Below, one piece after another: positions 44,511-53,751 of a stretch of 64,000 nucleotides of DNA (its first letter is position 1; each line of letters begins with the position of its first letter). The stretch lies in contig JAHCKM010000001.1 of assembly GCA_026125795.1 (NCBI GenBank), positions 744,001-808,000 of the forward strand, given 5' to 3'. The stretch comes from Burkholderiaceae bacterium (lineage in GTDB: Bacteria > Pseudomonadota > Gammaproteobacteria > Burkholderiales > Burkholderiaceae_C). A model generated the notes under the pieces. The model was not told the origin of the DNA, did not search any database, and was given only the letters and a program-made list of their open reading frames with translations. The position numbers were made by a program, and so were the translations under genes.

Positions 44511-45626
44511 ATGAGGACCAGAGTCTGCGACATGTTCGGGATCGACGTGCCGATCTTCGGCTTCACCCATTGCCGCGACGTTGCGGCAGCGGTCAGCCAG
44601 GCGGGGGGCATGGGCATCCTGGGTGCTGCCACGTTCTCACCCGAGGAACTGGAACGGGAACTGCGCTGGCTGGACGAGAACTGCGGCGGGCGGCCGTACG
44701 GCGTGAACGTGCTGATGGCGGAGTCGCGCACGGAAGGCGCGGAACAGGATCTGCAGCGCCTCATTCCCGCCGGCCATCGGGACTTCGTCCAGCAGCTGAA
44801 CGAGCGGTTCGAGGTCCCGCCGCTGCGCGACGGCGCGCAGGATGGCGGTCACGGCGTCGCGCGCAACATGGGGCTGAGGAGCACGCACGGTTGGGCCAGG
44901 CCCCAGCTCGAGGTCGTGTTCCGGCACAAGCCCGTGGTGCTGTTCTCCGCGCTCGGCCCCGCGCCGGCGGACGTGGTGGAGCGCGCCCGCCAGAAGGGCA
45001 TGAAGATCGGCGGCATGACCGGCGCGGGCCGCCATGCCGAGAAGCATATTGCCGCGGGCGCGGACATCATCACGGCGACCGGGTACGAAGGCGGCGGCCA
45101 CAACAGCGACGTGACGACCATGGTGCTGGTGCCCGAGGTCATCGAAGCGGCGGCGGGGCGGGTGCCCGTGCTCGCCGCGGGCGGGATCGCCAGCGGCCGC
45201 CAGATCGCGGCCGCGCTGGCCCTCGGGGCCGAGGGCGCGTGGCTGGGCACGGTCTGGCTTCCCTCGGTGGAGTCCGACTTCGAGGCCGGCACGATCGAGC
45301 AGATGCTCGAGCGCGGTTCGCACGACACCGTTCGGACCAAGGCATGGAGCGGCAAGCCGACGCGATTCCTGCGCAACCCCTGGTTCGATGCGTGGGAAGA
45401 GGAAGGCGTGCCGAAGCCGCTGGGCACACCGCTGCAGCGCATCCTCATCCAGCCCGCGATGACGCGCATCGCGGCGGCGCGCATGACCCACATCATGCCG
45501 GTGCCGATCGGCCAGGTCGTCGGCCAGCTCCGGCAGCGCCGCCGCGTGCGCGACATCATGCAGGACCTGCAGAAGGAATACCTCGATGCCATCGAGCATC
45601 TGAACGCGCTCCAGCCTGCGCAGTAG
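44511..45626 (+). CDS. Nitronate-monooxygenase-family FMN protein
   Basis: A 371-aa FMN TIM-barrel: MFGIDVPIFGFTHC, SQAGGMGILGAATFS, the GREYEGGGH-like TGYEGGGHNSDV phosphate region and VLAAGGIASGRQIAAALALG. It starts after AAGGAG. It is a distant paralogue of the protein at 17753. It stands between the MmgE/PrpD gene and a Bug protein, which again points to a CoA-ester or carboxylate substrate rather than nitroalkanes. Confidence 0.88.
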   Translation: MRTRVCDMFGIDVPIFGFTHCRDVAAAVSQAGGMGILGAATFSPEELERELRWLDENCGGRPYGVNVLMAESRTEGAEQDLQRLIPAGHRDFVQQLNERFEVPPLRDGAQDGGHGVARNMGLRSTHGWARPQLEVVFRHKPVVLFSALGPAPADVVERARQKGMKIGGMTGAGRHAEKHIAAGADIITATGYEGGGHNSDVTTMVLVPEVIEAAAGRVPVLAAGGIASGRQIAAALALGAEGAWLGTVWLPSVESDFEAGTIEQMLERGSHDTVRTKAWSGKPTRFLRNPWFDAWEEEGVPKPLGTPLQRILIQPAMTRIAAARMTHIMPVPIGQVVGQLRQRRRVRDIMQDLQKEYLDAIEHLNALQPAQ

Positions 45627-45691
45627 GCGCGCCAGAGCGACGAATCGGGTTCGTCGTCGCCCATCATCGACAACCGCATGAGGAAACAAAG

Positions 45692-46654
45692 ATGAAACGC
45701 AGGATTGCCGTGGCGCTCTCGGCGCTGACCTTGCTCGGCGCGCAGGCCGCGCTCGCGCAGGGCTATCCCAACCGTCCCATCCGCATGATCATTCCGCAGG
45801 GCGCGGGTGGCGCCAGCGACGCCCTCGCCCGCATGGTGGGCCAGGCACTTGGCGAGGCACTCGGCCAGCCCGTCGTGGCGGAGAACCGCCCGGGCGCCGG
45901 CGGGATCATCGGTGTCGACGCGGTCGCGAAGGCGGCGCCCGACGGCTACACCGTTCTCTTCGGTTCCAACACCACGATGGCCGCGAACGTGTTCCTCTAC
46001 AAGAAGGTGCCGTTCGACCCGGTGCGCGATTTCGTGCCGCTCGCCATGATCGCGCGTCTCGACTTGGTGCTGCTGGTGCCCCCGTCCTTGCCGGCACGGA
46101 CGCTGCCGGAGCTGGTCGCGCTCGCGAAGTCCAGGCCCGGGCAGCTCAACTATGGCTACGGCACGAGTTCCGCGCTGCTGTGCGGGGAGATGTTCAAGTC
46201 GGCAGCGGCGGTCGATATCGCGAAGGTCGCATACAAGAGCTCACCGCTCGCACTCAACGACCTCCTGTCGAACCAGATCCAGTTCATGTGCGAGTCCTTT
46301 GCCGTGAGCCTGCCGCTTGCCAAGGCCGGCAAGGTGCGCGTCCTTGCCGTCACGAGCACGAAGCGCAGCTCGTTCGCGCCGGAGTTGCCGACGGCGCACG
46401 AAGCCGGCGCCACGGGCATGGAGTACGGCGCGTGGCTGGCGTTCTTCGCGCCCGCCGGAATGCCCAGGGAGATCGCCGCGCAGATCAGCGCGGAGCTGGT
46501 CAAGATCACGCGCGATCCGGCGATGGCCGAGCGCATCCGCGGCTTGGGCTTCGAGCCGATGCCGGCCGACGGCCAGGAACTTGGCGCAATCCAAAGGGCC
46601 GAAATCGAGCGCATCGGCAAGGTCATCAAGTCGGCCGGCATCCAGGCCGAATGA
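45692..46654 (+). CDS. Bug/TctC-family periplasmic binding protein
   Basis: 320 aa, with signal peptide ending LAQ and the Bug core: YPNRPIRMIIPQGAGGASD, VVAENRPGAGGIIG, AAPDGYTVLFGSN, and FFAPAGMPREI near the C-terminus. The ligand loop Asp in GGASDALAR is present. These proteins capture carboxylates for TctAB-type carriers or act as sensors; no tctAB genes are in the window. It is preceded by GAGGAAAC and probably cotranscribed with the flavoprotein gene. Confidence 0.92.
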   Translation: MKRRIAVALSALTLLGAQAALAQGYPNRPIRMIIPQGAGGASDALARMVGQALGEALGQPVVAENRPGAGGIIGVDAVAKAAPDGYTVLFGSNTTMAANVFLYKKVPFDPVRDFVPLAMIARLDLVLLVPPSLPARTLPELVALAKSRPGQLNYGYGTSSALLCGEMFKSAAAVDIAKVAYKSSPLALNDLLSNQIQFMCESFAVSLPLAKAGKVRVLAVTSTKRSSFAPELPTAHEAGATGMEYGAWLAFFAPAGMPREIAAQISAELVKITRDPAMAERIRGLGFEPMPADGQELGAIQRAEIERIGKVIKSAGIQAE

Positions 46655-46717
46655 GCCGCGCCGCACGCGCGTCGCAGCTCCGCCCCGCGGCCGCCCGTGC
46701 ATCAGGAGACCGTCGCA

Positions 46718-46908
46718 ATGAAACACCAGACCCAGGGGCGCCTCACGCGCCGCCGGATGCTCCGGGGGCCGCCGGTGCGGCGGCGGCGATCGCCCTGCCG
46801 TCGCGCGCGCAGCATCGTGGCTGCGGTGTCCGTCCATCTCGCGCGACCGATCGCGGTCGAGAACAAGCCCGGCGCGAACGGCGCGATCGCGGCCACGTTC
46901 GTCGCCGG
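46718..46908 (+). pseudogene. N-terminal remnant of a Bug/TctC-family protein
   Basis: ATG 46718 has a good ribosome binding site (ATCAGGAGA) and begins a twin-arginine-like leader (TRRRMLRG). Frameshifted pieces follow: AAAIALPSRAQ in one frame and then RPIAVENKPGANGAIAATFVA in another. The segment between signal peptide and VENKPGANG is mostly deleted. The match stops abruptly near 46908, where a nitronate-monooxygenase fragment begins on the other strand. Confidence 0.75.
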
Positions 46909-47094
46909 TCGGCGTCGATGCGCACAAGCCGGGTATCCAACTCCTGCGGCGTGCGTGCGTTGACCGTCGGGAACGCAACCGATCACGCCGGCGCAGCAGG
47001 CCGCCGAAACTAGGTCGGGGCCGGAGATGCGCAGCATCGGCGCCGCGATCCACGGCAGGCGCAGGCTTTCGCGCAGCGAAGCGGGCAGGGTCAT
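46909..47094 (-). pseudogene. N-terminal remnant of a nitronate-monooxygenase-family gene
   Basis: From ATG 47094 leftwards: MTLPASLRESLRLPWIAAPM, then ISGPDLVSAACCAGVIG, and, after a one-base frameshift, AFPTVNARTPQELDTRLVRI. This is the typical start of a third member of the family. It ends where the Bug remnant ends, so about 60 of some 350 residues remain. The 170 bp between it and the acyl-CoA dehydrogenase pseudogene contain an operator-like dyad but no gene. Confidence 0.78.
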
Positions 47095-47130
47095 GCGGGA
47101 GTCTGGCAAAGAATGGCTGATGAGGCTATC

Positions 47131-47144
47131 CTACCAATCGTTAG
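47131..47144. promoter_or_regulatory. TetR-type dyad, diverged copy
   Basis: CTACCAATCGTTAG has flanks CTACC and GTTAG (inverse of CTAAC), the same outer bases as the sites at 16811 and 32826. It lies between divergent remnants (nitronate monooxygenase and acyl-CoA dehydrogenase). Confidence 0.35.
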
Positions 47145-47263
47145 TTTTCCTCGCGGACCAGGCCCACCGTTGCGCTCTGGCTCCGGGCACGCGGCGGAGG
47201 CGACGTCGATGACTCCGTTCCAGCGGTCGAGTCGTTGCCACAGCTTCTGATCCGAGGCGCGAC

Positions 47264-48287
47264 ATGATCTTCCAGGAATCCGGTTTTTCGCTGCCCGAAC
47301 TGCCCGCCGAAGCGGAGGGCTTGCGTGCCGAGGTGCGCGCGTTCCTGCGCGCCGAGATCGAGGCCGGCGGCTTCGTGCCGTCGTGCAACGCGTGGATGGA
47401 CGGCTTCGATCCGGCCTTTTCGCGCCGGCTCGCGCAGCGCGGCTGGGTCGGCATGACCTGGCCGAAGCGCTACGCCGGGCAAGAGCGCAGCGTGTTCGAG
47501 AACTTCGTCGTCAACGAGGAACTGCTCGCTGCAGGCGCGCCGGTGGCCGCGCACTGGGCCGGTGTGCGCCAGACCGGCCCACTGCTGATGCGCTTCGCCA
47601 ACGACGCCATCAAGGACTACTTCCTGCCGCGCATGGTGCGCGCCGAGCTGTTCTTCGCCATCGGCCTGAGCGAGCCCGACGCAGGCTCGGACCTGGCGCA
47701 GGTGCGCACGCAGCCAGCTCATCGTCGACCTCGAGGACCCGGGCATCACGATCCGCCCGATCCACATGATGAACGGCGCGCACCACTTCAACGAGACGAT
47801 CCTCGACGACGTGTTCGTGCCTTCGGAGCGCCTCGTCGGCCAGCCGGGCGAGGGCTGGTCGCAGGTGGTCAGCGAACTCGGCTACGAACGCAGCGGTCCC
47901 GAGCGGTTCATGAGCATCTTCCCGCTGCTGGCCGCCCTCGTGCGGCTGGCGGCGGCCGATCCCGACGTGCGCCGAGTGGTTGCGGTCGGCCAGCTGACGG
48001 CGCGCCTGTGGACGCTGCGCCGGATGTCGATCGCGCTGCTGACCCGGCTGGCGCGCGGCGAGTCGCCCGAGGTCGAGGCGGCGCTGGTCAAGGATCTCGG
48101 AACGCGCTTCGAGCGCGAGGCGGTCGAGATCGTGCGCGGTCTCGCGGCGCGCCGGCCGGGCGCGGAGACACGCGAGTTCGACACCCTGCTGGCGAAGTGC
48201 CTGCTGGTGGCGCCGGCGTTCACCCTGCGCGGCGGCACGAACGAAATCCTGCGCAATGTCGTGGCGCGAAGCCTCGGGCTGCGATGA
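47264..48287 (+). pseudogene. Acyl-CoA dehydrogenase with internal deletion
   Basis: The N-terminal part runs from ATG 47264 (GFSLPELPAEAEGLRAEVRA) to LSEPDAGSDLAQVRT at about 47713. It is then joined out of frame to QLIVDLEDPGITIRPIHMMN, which continues to a normal C-terminus, RGGTNEILRNVVARSLGLR, ending at 48287. Roughly 40-45 residues of the middle domain, with the NGxKxWT flavin segment, are missing. Its stop overlaps the next dehydrogenase (ATGA), so an ancestral two-subunit enzyme has lost one subunit. Confidence 0.85.
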
Positions 48288-49375
48288 GCGAAACGAAGGC
48301 GGCGCTGGCGCGCACGGCCGAGAGGCTGTTCCAGGCGTTCTGCCCACCCGCGACGGTGAACGCGGCGGAGCAGGGCACATGGCCCGACGCGCTGTGGACC
48401 GCGCTCGCCGATGCCGGCCTGCAGCGCGCGTGGCTCCCGGAGTCGGCCGGCGGATCGGGCGTCGTGGGGAGCGAGGTGCTGGTGCTGCTGCGCGCCGCTG
48501 GAGGCGCGGCCGCGCCGGTGCCGCTTGCCGAGACGCTGCTGGCCGGCTGGCTGCTGCACGGCGCGGGCCTGCGCGTGCCCGATGGCCCGCTGAGCATCGC
48601 CCCGGTCGGCGCCGACGAGCGCATCGCCCTGCGCCGCAGCGGCAGCGGCTTCCGGCTCGAGGGGTCGGCGCTCCTCGTGCCGTGGGCGGCGGCGGCCGGT
48701 CGCATCGCGGTGGTCGGTCGCAGTGGGCGCGACGAATGCGTGGCGCTCGTCGATGCCGCGCGCTGCCGCGTCGTGCCCGGCCGCAACCTGGCCGGCGAGC
48801 CGCGCGACGCGGTCGATTTCGACGGCGTTGTCGTCGATGCCGACGATGTCTCCCGCGTGCCGGCCGGCACGGCCGGCGACGCCTGGTCGCGCGGCGCGTT
48901 GCTGCGCGCCGCGCAGATGACCGGCGCGCTCGAGAAGACCCTGGCCCTGAGCCTGCGATACGCCGGCGAGCGCGTGCAGTTCGGCAAACCCATCGGCCGC
49001 TTCCAGGCGATCCAGCATCACCTCGCGCAGATGGCGGGCGAGGTCGCCGCGTCCTGCGTGGCGGTCGACGCGGCCGGCCAGGCCCTCGACCGCGGCGCCG
49101 CGCTCGCCGAGATCGGCTGCGCGAAGCTGCGCGTTGGCGAGGCGGCGGGCGTCGTCGCGGCACTGGCTCACCAGATTCACGGCGCGATCGGCATCACCTT
49201 CGAGCACGTGTTGCACCACGGCACGCGCCGTCTCTGGAGCTGGCGCGACGAGTTCGGCAGCGAGACCGACTGGGCCGGCTATCTGGGTCACTGGATACTT
49301 CAGGGGGGTGCCCGGCGTTACTGGCCCGCACTGACCTCGCCCGCGGGCTTGCCCGCCTCGGCGCCGCCGGCATGA
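48284..49375 (+). CDS. Acyl-CoA dehydrogenase, short partner-type subunit
   Basis: 363 aa from ATG 48284. The N-terminal half is diverged (AGLQRAWLPESAGGSGV, LLRAAGGAAAPVPLAETLL), the C-terminal half keeps RVQFGKPIGRFQAIQHHLA and QIHGAIGITFEHVLHHGTRR. Such short subunits pair with a full acyl-CoA dehydrogenase as alpha2-beta2 enzymes in steroid and related pathways. Its neighbour and likely partner (47264) is broken, so activity is doubtful unless another partner exists. Confidence 0.88.
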   Translation: MSETKAALARTAERLFQAFCPPATVNAAEQGTWPDALWTALADAGLQRAWLPESAGGSGVVGSEVLVLLRAAGGAAAPVPLAETLLAGWLLHGAGLRVPDGPLSIAPVGADERIALRRSGSGFRLEGSALLVPWAAAAGRIAVVGRSGRDECVALVDAARCRVVPGRNLAGEPRDAVDFDGVVVDADDVSRVPAGTAGDAWSRGALLRAAQMTGALEKTLALSLRYAGERVQFGKPIGRFQAIQHHLAQMAGEVAASCVAVDAAGQALDRGAALAEIGCAKLRVGEAAGVVAALAHQIHGAIGITFEHVLHHGTRRLWSWRDEFGSETDWAGYLGHWILQGGARRYWPALTSPAGLPASAPPA

Positions 49376-49436
49376 ACGGCGTCCGCCGGCCGCCACGCGC
49401 GGACCTTCATTCACCTTCACCCCTTCCGGAGCATCG

Positions 49437-50603
49437 ATGACGAGCCCACTAGCCCTCGAGGGCATCCGCATCCTCGATCTCACCGAGCTGCTGCCCGGCC
49501 CCTTCGCCACGCAGGTGCTCGCCGACATGGGCGCCGAGGTCATCAAGATCGAACGGCCGGGCGTCGGCGACAGCGCGCGCAACATGCTGCCGTCGACCTA
49601 CCGCATGGTCAACCGCGGCAAGCGCAGCGTGACGCTCGACCTCAAGTTGCCGGCAGGGCGCGAGGCCCTGCTGCGGCTGCTCGAAGGCGCCGACGCGCTG
49701 CTCGAGGGCTACCGCCCCGGTGTGATGAAGCGCCTGGGCCTCGACTACGACACGCTCGCGAGCCTCGCACCGCGGCTCATCTACGTCTCGATCTCCGGCT
49801 TCGGCCAGACCGGTCCGTTGCGCGACATCCCCGGCCACGACCTCAACTACAACGCCGTCGCCGGCGTGCTCGCGCTGTGCGGCAGCCCCGACGGGCCGCC
49901 CGAACAGGCCGTGGGCGTGCCGGTCGCCGACCTCAGCGGCAGCCTCTACGCCGTCACGTCGCTGCTGGCGGCGCTGATGCTGCGCCAGAAGACGGGCCGC
50001 GGCCAGTTCCTCGATGTGTCGATCACCGACGCGGTCTTCACGATGGTCGGGCCGCGGCTGGGCAGCGTGCAGGACACGCCGGGCTTCGGCAAGAAAGAGG
50101 TGCTGCGGCGCACCGGCTACGGCATCTACGAGACGCGCGACGGGCGCTTCGTGGCGCTTGGTGCCATCGAGGATCACTTCTGGGCGCGGCTGGTCGAGGT
50201 GCTGGCGATCCCCGTGCTGGCCGAGCCGCGCTTCGCCAAGTCGGCCGCGCGCTGGAAGGCCGCAGCGGAGCTCGACCCGCTGATCCGGGACAAGATGCGC
50301 GAGCGCACCCACGACGAATGGATCGCCGTGCTGACGCGCCACGACGTCCCGGTCACGACGGTCACGACGCTGCAGGGCGTCTTCGACGACCCTCAGCTCG
50401 CCGCGCGCGCGATGATCGTGCAGGGCGACGGCGTGCGCTACGTCAACTACCCGGTGCCGATGCAGGGCGTCGACGCGACACGGCACGCTCCGGCGCGCGC
50501 GCTGGGAGCGGACAACGCCGCGGTGCTCGGCAGCGTCGGCTACACGCCCCAACAGATCCAAGCCATGACCTCTCCTGTGTCAGCAAGGAGCAAGCCGACA
50601 TGA
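49437..50603 (+). CDS. Family III CoA-transferase (CaiB/BaiF)
   Basis: 388 aa. The N-terminal GIRILDLTELLPGPFATQVL and DMGAEVIKIERPGVGD bind CoA; the nucleophilic aspartate is Asp165 in VPVADLSGS; GQFLDVSITDAVF follows. It transfers CoA between carboxylic acids, activating a substrate without ATP. Its stop (TGA 50601-50603) overlaps the start of the aldolase pseudogene. Confidence 0.93.
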   Translation: MTSPLALEGIRILDLTELLPGPFATQVLADMGAEVIKIERPGVGDSARNMLPSTYRMVNRGKRSVTLDLKLPAGREALLRLLEGADALLEGYRPGVMKRLGLDYDTLASLAPRLIYVSISGFGQTGPLRDIPGHDLNYNAVAGVLALCGSPDGPPEQAVGVPVADLSGSLYAVTSLLAALMLRQKTGRGQFLDVSITDAVFTMVGPRLGSVQDTPGFGKKEVLRRTGYGIYETRDGRFVALGAIEDHFWARLVEVLAIPVLAEPRFAKSAARWKAAAELDPLIRDKMRERTHDEWIAVLTRHDVPVTTVTTLQGVFDDPQLAARAMIVQGDGVRYVNYPVPMQGVDATRHAPARALGADNAAVLGSVGYTPQQIQAMTSPVSARSKPT

Positions 50604-51045
50604 ACGCACGCATCCCGGTCTATCGGCAGGCGCGGGCCGATGCCTTCGCACCGTCCCCACTGCCGAGCCCGCCGCCGAGGCCGAGTGGCGGGTGCGCTGC
50701 GATCTTGCCGCCGCGTACCGGCTGGTGGCGCTGTTCGGCTGGACGTACCTCATCGGCAACCACCTCTCGGCGCGCGTGCCCGGCACCGACGACGAGTTCC
50801 TGCTCAACCCCTACGGCATGATGTTCGAGGAGATCACCGCCTCGAGCCTGGTGAAGGTCGACTCACGGCAACCTGCTGAGCGAGACGGACTACATCGTCA
50901 ACCCGGCGGGGTTCGTCATCCACGGCTGCATTCACGCCGCGGGTCCCGACCTCGAATGCGTCATCCACCTGCACACGCGCGACGGTGGCGCGGTGGCTAC
51001 GCAGGACGAAGGCCTGCTGCCGATCACGCAGGACGCATCCGACGA
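50600..51045 (+). pseudogene. Class II aldolase/adducin-domain remnant
   Basis: ATG 50600 overlaps the CoA-transferase stop. MNARIPVYRQARADAFAPS is followed after a frameshift by CDLAAAYRLVALFGW, HLSARVPG and NPYGMMFEEITASSLVKVD; after a second frameshift come LLSETDYIVNPAGFVIHG and CVIHLHTRDGGAVATQ. Metal-binding histidines (HLS, IHLHT) are still visible. The protein ends abruptly at about GLLPITQ and runs into a TauD fragment, so the C-terminal third is gone. Confidence 0.82.
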
Positions 51046-51584
51046 TGGCCAGCGCGCTGTACTGCAGGGAGATTCCGCAGGTCGGCGGCAACACCCTGTT
51101 CACCAACATGTACATGGCCTACGACTTGCTGTCCGACGGGCTGAAGAAGCTGCTGGACGGCCTCGAGGCGGTGCACGACATCCGCGACTACGCACCCTTC
51201 CGCACGCGCGACGCCGAGCAGCGCGCGGAGATGAACCGCATCAATCCGGCGGTGGCGCAGCCGGTCGTGCGCGTGCACGGCGAGACCGGGCGCAAGGCCC
51301 TGTATGTCAGCGAGGCGCTGACCTTCCGCTTCGCCGGCATGATGGAGGAGGAGAGCGCGGGCCTGCTGAAGTTCCTGTGGCGCCGCTCGGTGCAACCGGA
51401 GTTCACCTACCGGCACCTGTGGCGCCCCGGCGACCTGCTGATGTGGGACAACCGCTGCGCGATGCACATGGCGCCGGCGGACTATGCGCCCGGCCAGCCG
51501 CGGCTGATGCACCGCATCACGATCTTCGGCACGCCGAGCGGGCGCGTCTACGACGAGCAGGCGCCGGTACTCGCTGCAGCCTGA
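51046..51584 (+). pseudogene. TauD/TfdA dioxygenase, C-terminal part only
   Basis: About 178 residues from ALYCREIPQVGGNTLFTN to the stop match the C-terminal two-thirds of TauD-family Fe(II)/2-oxoglutarate dioxygenases. The distal iron ligand His (WDNRCAMHMAPAD) and the arginine-bearing end are present. The N-terminal part with the HxD iron ligands is missing, and the fragment is fused to the aldolase remnant. It cannot be catalytic as it stands. It is convergent with the Bug gene at 51617. Confidence 0.82.
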
Positions 51585-51616
51585 ATGCGGCCCTTCGCGT
51601 CGGTCTGCGCGCGGCT

Positions 51617-52591
51617 TCAGTTCTGCCGCGGCAGGTTCGCCTCCTTGTATACGCGGGCCCACTTGGCGATCTCGCGCGTGACCATGTCGCGCAACTCCTC
51701 CGGCGTGCTGGTCGCCGGCTCCATGCCGACCTGCACCAGCCGGTCCCGGACCTCCGCGGTCTGCACGGCGCGCAGGATTTCGGCGTGCAGCCTCGCCAGC
51801 CGGTCCTTCGGTGTTCCGGCCGGCGCGAAGAAGGCGATCCAGGCGCCCGACTCGAAGCCGGGATAGCCCGACTCGGCGATCGTCGGAATGTCCGGCGCGA
51901 GCGCGGTGCGCGCCGCAGAGGTCACAGCCAGACCCTTCACCCGTCCCGCCATGATCATCGGCAGGCCGGCGGGCAGGCCATCGAAGTGCGCGTCAACCTG
52001 GCCGCCTGCGACGTCGCTGAGGGCGTTGACCGAAGACTTGTACGGCACGGACGTCATCTGGATCCCAGCGGTCAACCTGAACAACTCGCCGGTGAGTTGC
52101 GCGACGCTGGCTGCGTGCGCGATCGACAGCTTGCCCGGACTGGCCTTGGCCGCGGCGACGAGTTCCTTCAACGACCCGTAAGGGGCCGTGGTGGAGACGA
52201 GCAGCACGTAGGACAGACGGCCGACGTGCATGATCGGGTCGAAGTCGCGCACCGGGTCGTACGGCAGCTTGCTGAACATGCTGGGGGCGATGCCGTGGGT
52301 GCCGTTGGACGCGAGCACGATGGTGTAGCCGTCGGCGGGCGACCGGGCGACGGCGTCGACGGCAATCGTGCCGTTCGCGCCGGGCCGTGTGTCGACGATC
52401 ACCGGCTGCCCCACGTTCTCGGAAAGCTTCTGGCCGATGATGCGTGCGATGACGTCGGTGCTGGATCCCGCGGCGAAGGGCGAGACGAGGCGGATCGGCT
52501 TGTCGGGAAAGCCCTGGGCGCGGGCGGCCAGCGCCAGCATCAGCGCGAGGCCACCGGCCGCGGCGCGCAGGAAGTGCGTAGACGTCTTCAT
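51617..52591 (-). CDS. Bug/TctC-family periplasmic binding protein
   Basis: 324 aa, signal peptide ending LAARAQ. Core segments FPDKPIRLVSPFAAGSSTD, GQPVIVDTRPGANGTI, SPADGYTIVLASN, YKSSVNALSDVAGGQVDAHF and FFAPAGTPKDRL are all present. Last gene of a minus-strand Bug-TauD-Bug operon. No TctAB carrier is encoded nearby. Confidence 0.92.
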   Translation of the reverse strand: MKTSTHFLRAAAGGLALMLALAARAQGFPDKPIRLVSPFAAGSSTDVIARIIGQKLSENVGQPVIVDTRPGANGTIAVDAVARSPADGYTIVLASNGTHGIAPSMFSKLPYDPVRDFDPIMHVGRLSYVLLVSTTAPYGSLKELVAAAKASPGKLSIAHAASVAQLTGELFRLTAGIQMTSVPYKSSVNALSDVAGGQVDAHFDGLPAGLPMIMAGRVKGLAVTSAARTALAPDIPTIAESGYPGFESGAWIAFFAPAGTPKDRLARLHAEILRAVQTAEVRDRLVQVGMEPATSTPEELRDMVTREIAKWARVYKEANLPRQN

Positions 52592-52694
52592 CGCGTTCCT
52601 CGTCCCCTTGTATCGGAACAGTAAGACCCGAGCACGGCGGTGCCGGGTGCGCAAGCGCCTGCGGCCGCCGCCAGGGCGTCGCGCTGACCGGGAG

Positions 52695-53612
52695 TCATGC
52701 CGCCGGCAGTTCGTTCGCGGCTTCGCGGGCAGCGCCGGCCGCTGCGTCGACGAAGTGCCCCGTCACCGGCCCGACGACCGACGTGCGCAGCATGGTCCGG
52801 ATCTGCCGCGGGTCGAAGTCGGCGAGCGCGAGGTGCATGGCGCAGCGGTTGTCCCACATGACGACGTCGTCGACGTGCCAACGGTGGCGGTAGGTGAACG
52901 TCGGCTGCACCGAGTGCTGGAACAGGAAGCGCAGCAGCGGCCGGCTCTCGTCTTCGGTCATGTCCACGAAGCGCGTCGTCACCGCTTCGCTGACATAGAG
53001 TGCGCGCCGCCCGGTCACTTCGTGGACGCGGACGACGGGCTGCGCGGTCGGCGGGTCCATCCGGCGCTTGATCGCGACCTGCTCGGGCGACAGCGCCTTC
53101 ACCAGGCTGTCGTGACGGCCGAGCACGTCGTGCACCGCCCACAGCGGATCGAGCGCGGCCCTGAGTCCTTCGGATAGCGTTTCGTAGGCCAAGTACTGGT
53201 TGGCGAACATCGTGTCGCCGCCGACGTCGGGCAGTTCGCGGCAGTAGAGGAAGGTGCCGATCGGCGCCTGCGGCACGAAAGAACGGTCGGCGTGCCACTT
53301 GCGGCCGACGGCCCGCGTGCGCGACGGCTCGTTGGCGATTTCGCGGTTGGTGACGGTCATCAGGCCGCGGCAGGCCGGATCGACGTACTCGTCGAGCCCC
53401 TGGTAGCTGCCGAGGACCTCGAGGGCGCCGAAGCGTTCACTGAAGGCCGCGAACTCGAGGTTCGTCAGCTGCTGGCCGGGGAACACGAGCACCAGGTGCT
53501 GCATCCACGCGGCATGGATCGCCTCGAGCGTGGCGGGCTCGAGGCGTGACAGGTCGGCGCCGAGCACTTCGGCACCGAGACCATGAGCCAGGCGGTGGAC
53601 CTCGATCGGCAT
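52695..53612 (-). CDS. TauD/TfdA-family Fe(II)/2-oxoglutarate dioxygenase
   Basis: 305 aa from ATG 53612. The facial triad is intact: His107 and Asp109 in KWHADRSF and His260 in WDNRCAMHLALAD; an Arg near the end (RTMLRTSVV) would bind 2-oxoglutarate. The family hydroxylates taurine, alkyl sulfates, phenoxyacids and related compounds. It lies between two Bug genes on the same strand, suggesting oxidation of an imported organic acid. It is the only intact member of three in the window. Confidence 0.92.
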   Translation of the reverse strand: MPIEVHRLAHGLGAEVLGADLSRLEPATLEAIHAAWMQHLVLVFPGQQLTNLEFAAFSERFGALEVLGSYQGLDEYVDPACRGLMTVTNREIANEPSRTRAVGRKWHADRSFVPQAPIGTFLYCRELPDVGGDTMFANQYLAYETLSEGLRAALDPLWAVHDVLGRHDSLVKALSPEQVAIKRRMDPPTAQPVVRVHEVTGRRALYVSEAVTTRFVDMTEDESRPLLRFLFQHSVQPTFTYRHRWHVDDVVMWDNRCAMHLALADFDPRQIRTMLRTSVVGPVTGHFVDAAAGAAREAANELPAA

Positions 53613-53751
53613 GTTTTGTCTCTTCGGCGTCCGAGCACGGCGAGGGCGGCCGTGCATGACGCCAACGCATGACGGACGAGCGCGGGACCGTGAGGCCAAA
53701 GTCCCCCGATCGACAACGCCGGCGGCTGGTGCATGCGCAGCGCGCCCACGC

